From: UBA8296 sp031581145
Lineage (GTDB): Bacteria; Bacteroidota; Rhodothermia; Balneolales; Balneolaceae
Reading direction: 5' to 3'
Assembly: GCA_031581145.1 (NCBI GenBank)
Contig: JAVLBP010000002.1
Span: 137,895-201,894 of the forward strand
DNA length: 64,000 nucleotides
This document shows positions 52,454 through 61,772 of the stretch, in pieces. The notes beneath the pieces are model-generated. The model was not told the origin of the DNA. It did no database searches and saw only the letters and a program-made list of their open reading frames with translations. Within the stretch, counting starts at the first letter, position 1. Each line of letters starts with the position of its first letter. A program made the position numbers and the translations under genes.

Positions 52454-53332
52454 ATGATACGTGAGTTAAACATTTTAGATACCCCAGTTTCCCAAGAACG
52501 GCGACCCGATTGGCTTCGAGTTAAATTACCGTCTGGAGAGACTTTTAAGGAAGTCTCCGACACGATTCGCAAGTATAACTTGAATACGGTCTGTTCGGAG
52601 GCGAGATGCCCCAACATGGGGGAGTGCTGGAGTGCAGGCACAGCCACATTTATGTTGCTCGGCGATGTTTGTACACGCTCCTGTGCCTTTTGTGCGGTTA
52701 AGACAGGACGACCACCCAAGGAATTGGACTGGGACGAGCCAGCGCGGGTCACAGATGCCGCAGCCAAGATGAAACTCAAGCATGTTGTACTCACGTCCAT
52801 TAACCGGGATGACCGGAAAGATGGCGGTGCGCCTATTTTTGCGGAGACCCATCGCTTGCTTCGTGAAGTGATCCAGGGGGTCACCATTGAGTCGCTTACG
52901 CCAGATTTTAAAGGGGACTGGGAGGCGCTGCAAACCATTATTGACACCCCACCAGATGTGCTGTCACACAACCTTGAAACGGTTCCAAGAAAGTATCGAG
53001 ATGTCCGCCCCCAAGCGGTATATGAGCGTTCTTTGGAGCTTTTGCAGCGTTGTAAAGACCAAGGGTTGCGCACCAAAACTGGGATAATGGTGGGTCTTGG
53101 TGAGACTCGTGAAGAGGTGATTGAGCTGATGCAAGACTGCGTGAATCACAATGTCGATGTCTTGACGATTGGTCAATACATGCAACCAACCAAATTGCAC
53201 CACCCCGTGACACGTTGGGTCCATCCAGATGAATTTGCAGAATACAAAGAGATTGGAGAGGCATTAGGCCTAGAGCATGTGGAGAGTGGCCCCTTGGTGC
53301 GCTCTTCGTATCATGCAGAGCGTCACGTTTGA
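52454..53332 (+). CDS. lipA: Lipoyl synthase
   Basis: Radical SAM enzyme that inserts two sulfurs into octanoyl groups; 292 residues. The auxiliary cluster Cys47, Cys52 and Cys58 come from CSEARCPNMGEC. The radical SAM cluster is Cys73, Cys77 and Cys80 in CTRSCAFC. VLTSINRDDRKDGGA and TVIT-like LTIGQYMQPTKLHHPV fit, and the end RSSYHAE has the terminal conserved Ser region. It acts directly after LipB in lipoate synthesis. Confidence 0.97.
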   Translation: MIRELNILDTPVSQERRPDWLRVKLPSGETFKEVSDTIRKYNLNTVCSEARCPNMGECWSAGTATFMLLGDVCTRSCAFCAVKTGRPPKELDWDEPARVTDAAAKMKLKHVVLTSINRDDRKDGGAPIFAETHRLLREVIQGVTIESLTPDFKGDWEALQTIIDTPPDVLSHNLETVPRKYRDVRPQAVYERSLELLQRCKDQGLRTKTGIMVGLGETREEVIELMQDCVNHNVDVLTIGQYMQPTKLHHPVTRWVHPDEFAEYKEIGEALGLEHVESGPLVRSSYHAERHV

Positions 53333-53405
53333 AGCCTTGCGAGGATTGCATCGCTTTACGTGAACGGTTTTGGAGCTAGCTGTTGATTGAATCGGGAGGA
53401 TTCCT

Positions 53406-54107
53406 ATGTTCGCATTGAGTGTCGTTTTGCTGGGGAGTTTTGTGTTGGGCTCAATCCCAACGTCCCTTTGGATGGGGCGACTAACTCGTGGGATAGATAT
53501 TCGTCAGCACGGAAGCGGGAATGCGGGGGCTACCAATACATTTCGGATTCTTGGCTGGCAATGTGGTGTGACCGTCCTCGTGGTAGACTTTATGAAAGGG
53601 TTTACGGCAAGTTTTTGGCTAAGCCGATTGGCAGTCCAGCTTGGATCGGGCCCCATATCTCCCCCAGCATGGGATGTGACTGCCTTCGTGCCAATCGCAT
53701 GTGGGTTTTTTGCGGTTTTGGGGCATGCGTTTTCCCTTCTTGCACAGTTTAAAGGAGGCAAAGGGGGAGCAACCGCTGCTGGGATGCTCTATGGCATTGA
53801 ACCGATATCCATTAGTATTGCGGTGGTGATTTTTTTGGTTGTCATGTTTTCGACACGATACGTCTCTCTTTCTACAATCCTTGCCGTGTTTGCTTATCCG
53901 TTGTTACAAATCTTTTTTAAACACATAATTGGATGGGATATCGACCCGAGCGTCATCATACTTTCTTCGTTTGCGGCGGCGTTTATTATCTATAAACATA
54001 AATCCAACATCGAGCGGCTTCTGGCGGGTACCGAAAATCGTGTGACGTCGTTTCGACCCTCCTCAGGACTTGCCAACCAGGACGCTGAGGTTGGAAAGGC
54101 GAAGTAA
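53406..54107 (+). CDS. plsY: Glycerol-3-phosphate acyltransferase PlsY
   Basis: Acylates glycerol-3-phosphate from acyl-phosphate in the inner membrane. 233 residues with five or more helices. The three PlsY motifs are GSIPTSLWMGRL, HGSGNAGATNTFR and GHAFSLLAQFKGGKGGATAAG (in part). A GGGAGG ribosome binding site precedes the ATG. gpsA follows after 18 bases, so the pair supplies and then acylates glycerol-3-phosphate. Confidence 0.96.
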   Translation: MFALSVVLLGSFVLGSIPTSLWMGRLTRGIDIRQHGSGNAGATNTFRILGWQCGVTVLVVDFMKGFTASFWLSRLAVQLGSGPISPPAWDVTAFVPIACGFFAVLGHAFSLLAQFKGGKGGATAAGMLYGIEPISISIAVVIFLVVMFSTRYVSLSTILAVFAYPLLQIFFKHIIGWDIDPSVIILSSFAAAFIIYKHKSNIERLLAGTENRVTSFRPSSGLANQDAEVGKAK

Positions 54108-54125
54108 TCTTTCGCATCTTTTGAG

Positions 54126-55157
54126 ATGGACTCGACCAAAAAATATTACAAAAAAGGGGCTGTGCTGGGTGCAGGTAGTTTTGGTACGGCCCTGAGTGCC
54201 ATACTGGCGAATAACGGGGTCGAGGTGAGCTTGTGGGCTCGTGAGCCTGAGATTATCGAAGGGATTCAATCGAATCGGCGCAATCCTGTCTATATCCCAA
54301 CGCTGGAGTTGCCATCCTCTGTAATGGCTCAACCAGACCTTTCGAAGGCGCTTGATGGGGCAGAATTCGTCTTAATTGCTGTGCCATCTCATGCCATGCG
54401 TGAAATCTCAAAGAGTATTGCGCCGATGTTGCGAGGGGATGAAGTGGTGACTCATGTAGCCAAGGGGCTCGAAGAGGGGACACTTTTGCGAATGACTCAG
54501 GTGTTGGAGGAAACCTTGAAGGGGGTGATTTCAAATGATCAGCTTGTAGTGCTATCGGGCCCAAGCCACGCTGAAGATGTAGCTGAAGGGTTGCCGACCA
54601 CCGTCGTGGTTTCTTGTCGATCTCATGATATTGCAACTTGCATTCAACATACATTCACAAATGATCGCTTTCGATTGTATGTAAATGCTGATGTGATTGG
54701 AGTGGAAATCGCAGGTGCTGTTAAGAATATTATGGCGATTGCAGGGGGTGTGTCTGCTGGGCTGGGTTTGGGTGATAATGCGATGGCGGCTCTGATGACT
54801 CGCGGCCTGCATGAAATCTCGCGAATGGGCATGGCGATGGGTGCGCAGCACGATACGTTTGCTGGGCTTGCAGGGATGGGGGACTTGATTGTCACCTGCT
54901 CAAGTGAGCACAGCCGTAATCGACGTGTCGGGTGGAGGATTGCCCATGGCGAAAGCCTGGATGAGATTACAAAGTCTATGAACATGGTAGCTGAAGGGGT
55001 CAAAACAACACGGGCTGTACATCAATGGGCCCAAGAACATGGACTTGAGATGCCCATTACGGCGGTTGTGTATGGAATGCTTTTTGACGGACTCGACCCA
55101 CGTGAGGCCATGGACACACTCATGACTCGAGCGCCCAAAAACGAAATCCACAGGTAG
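54126..55157 (+). CDS. gpsA: Glycerol-3-phosphate dehydrogenase (NAD(P)+)
   Basis: Reduces dihydroxyacetone phosphate to glycerol-3-phosphate for phospholipids; 343 residues. The NAD(P) motif is VLGAGSFGTALSAILANNG, then SNRRNPVYIP and LIAVPSHAMRE. The catalytic Lys lies in EIAGAVKNIMAIAGG, and the substrate region AGLAGMGDLIVTCSSEHSRNRR (two parts) is canonical. It works with PlsY upstream. The AlbA_2 gene follows in 15 bases. Confidence 0.96.
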   Translation: MDSTKKYYKKGAVLGAGSFGTALSAILANNGVEVSLWAREPEIIEGIQSNRRNPVYIPTLELPSSVMAQPDLSKALDGAEFVLIAVPSHAMREISKSIAPMLRGDEVVTHVAKGLEEGTLLRMTQVLEETLKGVISNDQLVVLSGPSHAEDVAEGLPTTVVVSCRSHDIATCIQHTFTNDRFRLYVNADVIGVEIAGAVKNIMAIAGGVSAGLGLGDNAMAALMTRGLHEISRMGMAMGAQHDTFAGLAGMGDLIVTCSSEHSRNRRVGWRIAHGESLDEITKSMNMVAEGVKTTRAVHQWAQEHGLEMPITAVVYGMLFDGLDPREAMDTLMTRAPKNEIHR

Positions 55158-55172
55158 GACGTTATAGCTATT

Positions 55173-55874
55173 ATGGATCTCACAGGCCACATACCCTATT
55201 CAAGTATGCACCTTAGCGATATTAAGGTGCTGATTGAGCGTGGTGAAAATGACTCGATTGAGTTTAAACAAACTGTTCCTTCCCCGGACAAGATTGCCAG
55301 AGAGATTTGTGCCTTAGCCAATACACGAGGGGGAATTATTTTTGTAGGGGTTTCTGACCATGGTGAGCTTGTAGGCATCAGAGACTACTTTGAAGAGGAG
55401 TTTTGGATACGTCAAGGAGCTCAAGATCTATGTATGCCCGCTGTAGAGGTGCGTTTTGAAGTGATTGAGGTCCACAAACGGGACATTTTGCTTGTTCATG
55501 TCACCGAATCAGAACGCAAGCCTGTATTTTTGAAACACAAAAAGAAACGAGTTGCCTTTATTCGTCAACATGAAGCCAACGTGGTGGCAAGCCCAGAACG
55601 GTTACGCTTGATGGCCATGGCAACGCGCGATACTGAGATCACATTTGAATACGGCGCCAAGGAGCAACGGTTATTCCAATATTTGAGAGAATATGGGGAG
55701 ATTTCGGCGGAAGGATTTGCCAACATTGCCGGCATTAGCGCGACAGTGGCAAGTAGAACCCTTGCCGCATTGGTAAAAACCGGCACATTGTCCGTATTTT
55801 TCAGAGAGAAACAGGAGTATTTTTGTTTTACGGTATCTGATAACAAAGAACCCCAAACGGTGTCAGGGACATGA
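55173..55874 (+). CDS. AlbA_2/Schlafen-type ATP-binding domain protein
   Basis: A 233-residue protein. The N-terminal AlbA_2 domain is clear: LIERGENDSIEFKQTV, REICALANTRGGIIFVGV and AFIRQHEANVVASPERL. A C-terminal winged helix (residues ~165-220) has LFQYLREYGEISAEGFANI, typical of the regulators in this group. Many AlbA_2 proteins are predicted transcriptional regulators; some belong to defence systems, but I see no such neighbours. It overlaps the next gene by 4 bases (ATGA). Confidence 0.88.
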   Translation: MDLTGHIPYSSMHLSDIKVLIERGENDSIEFKQTVPSPDKIAREICALANTRGGIIFVGVSDHGELVGIRDYFEEEFWIRQGAQDLCMPAVEVRFEVIEVHKRDILLVHVTESERKPVFLKHKKKRVAFIRQHEANVVASPERLRLMAMATRDTEITFEYGAKEQRLFQYLREYGEISAEGFANIAGISATVASRTLAALVKTGTLSVFFREKQEYFCFTVSDNKEPQTVSGT

Positions 55875-56365
55875 AAGACGACGAATTAGATGATGTGATT
55901 GCCTCCCTTTTGGATGTCGACGAGGAGTCGGAGGGGGCCACTTCAGAAGCAGAGGGATCGACAGAGGCTGCTGAAGGTGTAGGGACCGCCTCGGACGGGG
56001 AGTTACAAAAGCACCCAACGCTTAGCGATCCTACCCAAGCGACGGTCTCTCTAACGGAGCGAGCGGCTAAAGAAGTTGCCCGAATTCGTACCGCTGAAGG
56101 GCTTGACGAGGAGTTGATTCTGCGTGTAGCAGTCGAAAGTGGTGGGTGTTCAGGCTTGAGTTATAAACTTGGCTATGATTATCCTTCAGAACAGGACATC
56201 CGACTCGAATCGCAGGGTGTGTCGATATTGCTTGACCCCGAGCATGCACCGTATCTACATGAGTGTGAGGTCGATTATCCTGAAGGATTGCAAGCTCGAG
56301 GGTTTGTATTCAACAACCCCAATGCGTCTGAGTCATGCGGCTGTGGGGAGTCATTCGCGGTATAA
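55871..56365 (+). CDS. HesB/IscA-type iron-sulfur assembly protein with acidic N-extension
   Basis: A 164-residue A-type carrier. The core begins at about residue 56 (ATVSLTERAAKEV). The three cluster Cys are Cys93 (ESGGCSGLSYKL), Cys156 and Cys158 (SESCGCGESFAV). The first ~55 residues are acidic and rich in Glu, Ser, Thr and Gly (DDVIASLLDVDEESEGATSE) and are not part of the usual ~110-residue family. It overlaps the AlbA_2 gene by ATGA, so both are made together. Confidence 0.92.
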   Translation: MKDDELDDVIASLLDVDEESEGATSEAEGSTEAAEGVGTASDGELQKHPTLSDPTQATVSLTERAAKEVARIRTAEGLDEELILRVAVESGGCSGLSYKLGYDYPSEQDIRLESQGVSILLDPEHAPYLHECEVDYPEGLQARGFVFNNPNASESCGCGESFAV

Positions 56366-56390
56366 GCTTCTATACATGCCCTGGCAACGC

Positions 56391-57314
56391 TTAGTTAAGC
56401 GTCGCTTTTGCTTCAAGAACGAGTCGGTCAATCTCCTCTTTTGTAAAAATCTCTTTTTGATTACAAAAGTGGCACACGAGCTCCTGGGATTCACCTTTGA
56501 GCGACTCTAACTCCTCCATAGGCAACATGGCTAGGCCATTACGGAATCGATCACGACTGCAGCGGCAAAAGAAATCAATGGGCTGACGATCCAATTCCTT
56601 GACAGGGGATCCATCAAGCGCCTGCACCATAATCTCATCGATGTAGTAACCTTCCTCAAGGCTGTCTGACACAGGGGTCATCGACTTAAGGTGTTCTTGA
56701 AGGTGATCGATGACCTTTTGATCAGCTCCTGGAAGCTTTTGGATCATAAGCCCTCCGGCATGGGCAATGGATCCATCGTCAGCCATTTTCACATCGAGCC
56801 GGATGGCTGTGTGGATTTGCTCTGACTGTACCATATAATAGGCGATATCGGTCGTGACATCTCCAACCACTAGCTCGATCGTACTCATTCGAGGCTCTGC
56901 TTCGTTGTATAACGTCTTGAAAACAGTGAGAATCCCAAGACCTAACCCTTCTTCTAGTCTAGGTTCTCCACTATGATCGGGGAGTTGGGCTTTGGGGTGT
57001 TTTACATACCCACGCACTTCACCGACGCGATTGGCTTCGGCAATCACCGATCCTAAAGGTCCATCGCCTTCGAGCTGCAGCTGCACACGCTCTTCACCTT
57101 TTAACTCAGAGGCTAGCAAACTAGCTCCAGTAAGTGTTTTGGCCAGGATAATGGACGCCAAAGGGTCACACTCGTGACGCTGAATCGCTTCACAAACCAT
57201 ATCTGTGGTTTTGATCACGCTAATTTTAAAATCCCCTTCTGGAGACACCCCTTTGATGAGTCGGTCTTTGAATTTAAAGGTCTCAATGTCGATCGGTGTG
57301 TCTTTCGGAGTCAT
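56391..57314 (-). CDS. hslO: Redox-regulated chaperone Hsp33
   Basis: Chaperone activated by oxidative unfolding; 307 residues. The zinc switch has CRC at FFCRCSRDR and CxxC at VCHFCNQ, the usual four-Cys spacing. The core shows the ILAKTLTGASLLAS and VRGYVKHPKAQL patterns of the family. It is convergent with the HesB gene 25 bases away. A two-copy 16-bp repeat lies upstream of its start. Confidence 0.95.
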   Translation of the reverse strand: MTPKDTPIDIETFKFKDRLIKGVSPEGDFKISVIKTTDMVCEAIQRHECDPLASIILAKTLTGASLLASELKGEERVQLQLEGDGPLGSVIAEANRVGEVRGYVKHPKAQLPDHSGEPRLEEGLGLGILTVFKTLYNEAEPRMSTIELVVGDVTTDIAYYMVQSEQIHTAIRLDVKMADDGSIAHAGGLMIQKLPGADQKVIDHLQEHLKSMTPVSDSLEEGYYIDEIMVQALDGSPVKELDRQPIDFFCRCSRDRFRNGLAMLPMEELESLKGESQELVCHFCNQKEIFTKEEIDRLVLEAKATLN

Positions 57315-57342
57315 AGGAGCAAATCCGTGGTCTGTTGAGTGT

Positions 57343-57374
57343 TTCTGATTCTAAGTAATTCTGATTCTATGAAG
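57343..57374. repeat. 16-bp tandem repeat, 2 copies
   Basis: TTCTGATTCTAAGTAA at 57343 and TTCTGATTCTATGAAG at 57359 share their first 11 bases. It lies in the leader of hslO, between the divergent hslO and recJ genes. Confidence 0.65.
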
Positions 57375-57494
57375 TGAATCGGTATCAAAACAAATTTACG
57401 TGTTTCTTCATTCAAGTATGTTGCCTCAAACTAGCGATGGTGTTCATCATTCTCCTGAACTCAGCCTCAGAAAATCGTACCTTTATCTTGAATT

Positions 57495-59228
57495 ATGATT
57501 AGCACACCGACTCCTATCAAATGGGTAGCCAAATCGGCGCCCAAAGCCTTGCAAATTGAGCAACTCGTCCAAGAGTTACGCATCCCAGCTGAGGTTGCAA
57601 CACTCTTGCTCCACCGTGGTATTTCAACGTTTGAGGAGGCACGAACCTATTTTCGCCCTGAAGAATCAACATGGCATGACCCGTTTTTGATGAAGGACAT
57701 GGAGTCTGGTGTGGGGCGTTTGCTTCGTGCGATCAAAAAGCGGGAAAACGTGATGGTTTATGGAGATTATGATGTGGACGGGACAACTTCTGTAACCATG
57801 ATGGATGCTTATCTGGCTCGTCATAACGTCCCTGTGTCCCACTTTTTGCCGTCCCGATTCAAGGAGGGGTATGGCCTTACTCAGGAAGGGATTGATCAAG
57901 CGATCGAACAAGAGATTCAGCTGATGATTACCGTGGATTGCGGCATTACCGCGGTGGATGAGGTGAAGCAACTCCAAGAAGCGGGTGTGGATGTGATTGT
58001 ATGTGATCATCATGAACCTGCCGAACACCTTCCCCCGGCTGTGGCTGTGCTTGATCCAAAACGCGCAGATTGTCCTTATCCATTTACTGAGCTCTCAGGT
58101 GCGGGGGTTACTTATAAATTGATCGAAGCGACACGGCAGCGTCTTGGTGAGCCTGAGGACGTCACCGAATCGTTGCTTGATTTGCTTGCGGTCTCGATTT
58201 CTGCAGATATCGTCTCGTTGCGTGATGAGAACCGATGGATGATGCACAAAGGGCTCACAAGACTCAATGAACGACCCCGCCCAGGCTTTCAAGCGCTCAT
58301 GAAAACGTGCAAAGCAACCCCAGGGTTTGTTCGCTCGTCAACCATTGCGTTTTCTATGGGCCCTCGAATTAACGCAGCTGGACGGATGGGGAATGCATTA
58401 CCTGCCTTGGAATTGCTGATGGCACGAACAGATGAAGAGGCGATGTCACGAGCTACAGCCTTGGAACAAATCAACAAGGAGCGAAAACTTGCTGATAAAA
58501 CAACCCTTCAACAAGCCATGGATCAAGTCGCTCAGCGAGGCATGCAAAACGATCCAACGCTCGTGCTTTTTGGTGAACATTGGCATCTCGGGGTGCTGGG
58601 AATTGTGGCCTCTCGATTGGTTGAGGAGTATCAGCGTCCCGTATTCTTACTGAGTCAGTTAAACGGCCAGGCGAAGGGATCGGCCAGATCTGTGCCAGGG
58701 ATACACCTTGTTAGATTGCTGGAGGAGGTGTCCGATACCCTTGAACGATTCGGCGGACACGCTTCTGCGGCGGGTCTTGCACTAGATCCATCACAGATTG
58801 AGCGATTCAGAGAACGGGTGAATGAAGCGATGATCGCACTCCCCATGGAGCCTGCTGAGCAAATGCATGAATATGATGCAGAGCTACAGCTCAAGCAAAT
58901 TACCCCGAAATTTTGGTCGCTATACAGACAGATGGAACCCTTTGGACCCGATAATCCTGTGCCAAAGTTCATGACGCGGAGTGTACGACTCGCCAAGGCA
59001 CCCGTCCGTTTTGGAGTCCACCATGCGAAAGGATTATTGATTCAGGAAGAGGATCCAGAGAGAGCCTTTGAAGCGATAAGCTTTTCGAATCGGAGTATTG
59101 CTGAAAAACTTCAGCGGGCTTGGTCGCTCCAACGCCCCATGGATATCCTATGGGAACTAGAGGAATCAAATTATGGTGGCAAACGAGTCTTTCAGTTGCG
59201 CCTTGTAGACGTGAAACTCACCTCCTAA
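57495..59228 (+). CDS. recJ: Single-stranded-DNA-specific exonuclease RecJ
   Basis: 5'-3' exonuclease of recombination and repair, 577 residues. The DHH phosphoesterase motifs are present: VYGDYDVDGTTSVTMM, TVDCGITAVDEV, VCDHHEPAE and a DHHA1 domain with RSVPGIHLVRLLEEV and GGHASAAGLAL. The OB domain at the end (MEPFGPDNPVPKFM) is complete. A 180-base gap before it holds a two-copy repeat. tRNA-Phe follows 80 bases after. Confidence 0.96.
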   Translation: MISTPTPIKWVAKSAPKALQIEQLVQELRIPAEVATLLLHRGISTFEEARTYFRPEESTWHDPFLMKDMESGVGRLLRAIKKRENVMVYGDYDVDGTTSVTMMDAYLARHNVPVSHFLPSRFKEGYGLTQEGIDQAIEQEIQLMITVDCGITAVDEVKQLQEAGVDVIVCDHHEPAEHLPPAVAVLDPKRADCPYPFTELSGAGVTYKLIEATRQRLGEPEDVTESLLDLLAVSISADIVSLRDENRWMMHKGLTRLNERPRPGFQALMKTCKATPGFVRSSTIAFSMGPRINAAGRMGNALPALELLMARTDEEAMSRATALEQINKERKLADKTTLQQAMDQVAQRGMQNDPTLVLFGEHWHLGVLGIVASRLVEEYQRPVFLLSQLNGQAKGSARSVPGIHLVRLLEEVSDTLERFGGHASAAGLALDPSQIERFRERVNEAMIALPMEPAEQMHEYDAELQLKQITPKFWSLYRQMEPFGPDNPVPKFMTRSVRLAKAPVRFGVHHAKGLLIQEEDPERAFEAISFSNRSIAEKLQRAWSLQRPMDILWELEESNYGGKRVFQLRLVDVKLTS

Positions 59229-59308
59229 TTGTTGATTGGGAACAAAGTCGTATATTTGGTGTTCCTTATCGGGCAAATGTTTTGCCTGCGTTTGCTTTTT
59301 GGCATGTT

Positions 59309-59381
59309 GGGACTGTAGCTCAGTCGGTAGAGCAATGGACTGAAAATCCATGTGTCGGCGGTTCGATTCCGCCCGGTCCCA
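59309..59381 (+). tRNA. tRNA-Phe (GAA)
   Basis: Acceptor GGGACTG with CGGTCCC, D arm AGCTCAGTCGGTAGAGC, anticodon stem ATGGA/TCCAT with loop CTGAAAA (anticodon GAA), T arm GGCGG TTCGATT CCGCC. Discriminator A. CCA is not encoded. Its 3' end is 2 bases from the stop codon of the convergent GGT gene. Confidence 0.97.
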
Positions 59382-59383
59382 CA

Positions 59384-61120
59384 TTAATACCCAGCCGCCT
59401 GCCCATCAACTCGAGATTCAGACGCCCCCAGATACACGCCATATGTATGATCACGCATAATGGCCTGGTATCGACCAAAGAACCCCTGCCCAATACGTAC
59501 ATCATGCCCCATCGCTTCGAGTGCACGGACGACCTCAAAGTCGATTGAGCTCTCAATACTGACTCGCCCGCCATCAGTTAATGAATCCTCTGTCCCATCG
59601 GTAGGCTCTGTCGATCCAGCATGATCCCAACGTAGGGCATCACCCGCCTCCTGGATGTTCATACCGAAGTCGATAATGTTGGTCAGAATACTCACATGGC
59701 CGACGGGTTGATAACCTCCCCCCATGTTGCCAAAACTCATGAGTGGTTTGCCATCTTTCATCACAAACCCTGGAATAATGGTGTGAAAAGGGCGTTTGCC
59801 TGGGGCGTACACATTGGCATGATCGGGGTCGAGAGAGAACAACTCTCCCCTGTTTTGGAAGCTAAAACCCGTGCCTGGCACGACAAAACCCGTCCCCATT
59901 CCCCGGAAATTGCTCTGAATCAAGGAGACCATATTGCCATACTGATCGGCGGTGGTAAGGTAGATCGTGTCACCATCTTCCAGGACATCCACCCCTGTCG
60001 TAACATCTCTGCGTGCTCGGTCACCAATAAGCTCACGACGCTCCGCAGCGTACTCTTTGGATAACAACACATCGTAAGGAACCTCATAAAAATCTGAATC
60101 TGCATAATGCTTGGCACGATCTTCGAAGGCCAATTTCTTGGCTTCAATAAGCAGATGATAGGTTTCAGCGGTTGCAAACCCTGTTTCAGATAGATCAAAT
60201 CCTTCTAGGATATTCAGCATTTGTAACACCGCGGTTCCTTGCACGTTGCCACCCACTTGGTACACATCATATCCACGATAATTGACCGTTTGAGGCTCCA
60301 CCCACTCCGATGTATGTAGGTCAAAGTCTTCGTATCGAAGGTAGCCGTCATTTTCGCGCATCCACTCATCGATGGCTTCAGCAATCTCCCCACGATAAAA
60401 CGCATCTCGACCTTGCTCTGCAAGCAATCGGAAGGTATTACCCAGGTCGGGGTTTTTGAAAATCTCCCCCTTTTCGGGACCTCGCCCATCGATGGTGAAG
60501 GTTTCGGTGAAGGCACCGGGCTGACGACTCAAAAAGCGAGCACTACGCTTCCATGCCCCAGAAATAGCCTCACTCACCGGAAATCCATTCTCAGCATACC
60601 AAATGGGCTCACGAAGAATATCGTCCATGGACGCTGAGCCAAATCGCTCATGCATTTCGAACCACCCATCGACCGCCCCAGGCACGGATACCGAAAGTAA
60701 ATCGTAGCCTGGTATGCTTGTTCGGTCTTTTTCGTCTAAGATGTTCATCATCTCCTCATAGGAGAGTCCTCGTGGCGACCTTCCGCTGGCATTGAGAGCA
60801 TACAGCTTGCCACTCTCCTCGTGCCAAATAATGGCAAAAAGATCCCCACCTATACCATTGCCTGTAGGCTCCATGAGTCCCATCGCTGCATTGGCACCAA
60901 TGGCGGCATCGATCGCATTCCCCCCGTTTTTAAGAATGTCGAGCCCCACTTGAGTCGCTAAGGGTTGACTCGTGGCGACCATTCCCCGTTGCCCAATCAC
61001 TTCGGAGCGAGTGGCAAAGCCACGGCCCGCTTCTCGGTCAATTTGGGCATAGAGTGTGCTGGGTTGTAGGCTAATTCCTAGCGCAAGGAGCGCACCGAGT
61101 AGTTGAAAGGCAAATTTCAT
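59384..61120 (-). CDS. Gamma-glutamyltransferase family protein
   Basis: A 578-residue exported Ntn-hydrolase that hydrolyses or transfers gamma-glutamyl groups, e.g. of glutathione. Signal peptide at 1-25 (LLGALLALGISLQP ... LYAQ). Family marks are QPLATQVGLDILKNGGNAIDAAI (in part), MGLMEPTGNGIGGDLFAI, and the autocleavage Thr in IYLTTADQYGNMVSLIQS. The C-terminal GNMGGGYQPVGHVSIL is also canonical. It would add to the exported peptide-degrading set. Confidence 0.93.
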   Translation of the reverse strand: MKFAFQLLGALLALGISLQPSTLYAQIDREAGRGFATRSEVIGQRGMVATSQPLATQVGLDILKNGGNAIDAAIGANAAMGLMEPTGNGIGGDLFAIIWHEESGKLYALNASGRSPRGLSYEEMMNILDEKDRTSIPGYDLLSVSVPGAVDGWFEMHERFGSASMDDILREPIWYAENGFPVSEAISGAWKRSARFLSRQPGAFTETFTIDGRGPEKGEIFKNPDLGNTFRLLAEQGRDAFYRGEIAEAIDEWMRENDGYLRYEDFDLHTSEWVEPQTVNYRGYDVYQVGGNVQGTAVLQMLNILEGFDLSETGFATAETYHLLIEAKKLAFEDRAKHYADSDFYEVPYDVLLSKEYAAERRELIGDRARRDVTTGVDVLEDGDTIYLTTADQYGNMVSLIQSNFRGMGTGFVVPGTGFSFQNRGELFSLDPDHANVYAPGKRPFHTIIPGFVMKDGKPLMSFGNMGGGYQPVGHVSILTNIIDFGMNIQEAGDALRWDHAGSTEPTDGTEDSLTDGGRVSIESSIDFEVVRALEAMGHDVRIGQGFFGRYQAIMRDHTYGVYLGASESRVDGQAAGY

Positions 61121-61275
61121 AAGTGTGATGGACTAAAATGTGATTCATGGAATGTTACACATCGAAGGCACATTATCAAGGAAAGGTTGAATTCATGTTA
61201 TCTTTAAGAAACACGTGCGATTCTACCACTATACTATTCACTAAAACTCATTTACAATTCAACCAAACTATAATC

Positions 61276-61689
61276 ATGAATAATCTACTTTTATCTCTTT
61301 TGATCATCGGTGCACTGGTCGCGATTACCGCAGGATGCAACTCTATGAAAAATGGTGATTCTGCCAAAGTGCAATCCATTAGCGCGCAGGAACTCAAGGA
61401 AAAAATGGAGTCAAATGAGGACTTTCTGCTGTTGGATGTGCGTCAACAAGATGAATATGACTTCGTCAACCTGGATGGCACTTTGATACCCCTTGGACAA
61501 TTGCGCAAACGCATCACTGAAATCGACGCATACAAAGACAAAGATGTTGTGGTGATGTGCCGAACAGGTGGCCGGTCTGGACAAGCGTCTCGTGTTTTGG
61601 TGCGCGAAGGGTTCCAGAATGTGTATAACCTCTCAGGAGGTATTACCGGATGGTCTCGAGATGTGGACCCAAGTATGCCGACGTATTAA
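61276..61689 (+). CDS. Rhodanese-domain lipoprotein
   Basis: A 137-residue lipoprotein from ATG 61276 (MNNLLLSLLIIGALVAITAGC). The lipobox gives Cys21 as the anchored residue. The rhodanese domain has LLLDVRQQDEYDFVNLDG and the active-site Cys95 in VVMCRTGGRSGQAS. The frame extends 43 codons upstream, but those residues precede the signal and look untranslated. It probably transfers sulfane sulfur at the cell surface or in the periplasm; substrate unknown. Confidence 0.88.
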   Translation: MNNLLLSLLIIGALVAITAGCNSMKNGDSAKVQSISAQELKEKMESNEDFLLLDVRQQDEYDFVNLDGTLIPLGQLRKRITEIDAYKDKDVVVMCRTGGRSGQASRVLVREGFQNVYNLSGGITGWSRDVDPSMPTY

Positions 61690-61693
61690 ATAA

Positions 61694-61724
61694 AAAAGGC
61701 CACCCAAACATTGGGCAGCCTTTT
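61694..61724. terminator. Bidirectional terminator between rhodanese and LVIVD genes
   Basis: The stem AAAAGGC (61694-61700) pairs with GCCTTTT (61718-61724), with an inner CCCAA/TTGGG stem and an ACA loop. A-rich and T-rich flanks let it work in both directions. Confidence 0.85.
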
Positions 61725-61772
61725 GTAATACTGTAGATAGCAACGAAGCTTATCCCTGTGCTAGATGTGCGT

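Noticed and set aside
55173..55874. AlbA_2/Schlafen-type gene as part of a defence island
   Set aside because: The neighbours are lipid and iron-sulfur housekeeping genes; there are no nucleases, toxins or mobile elements.
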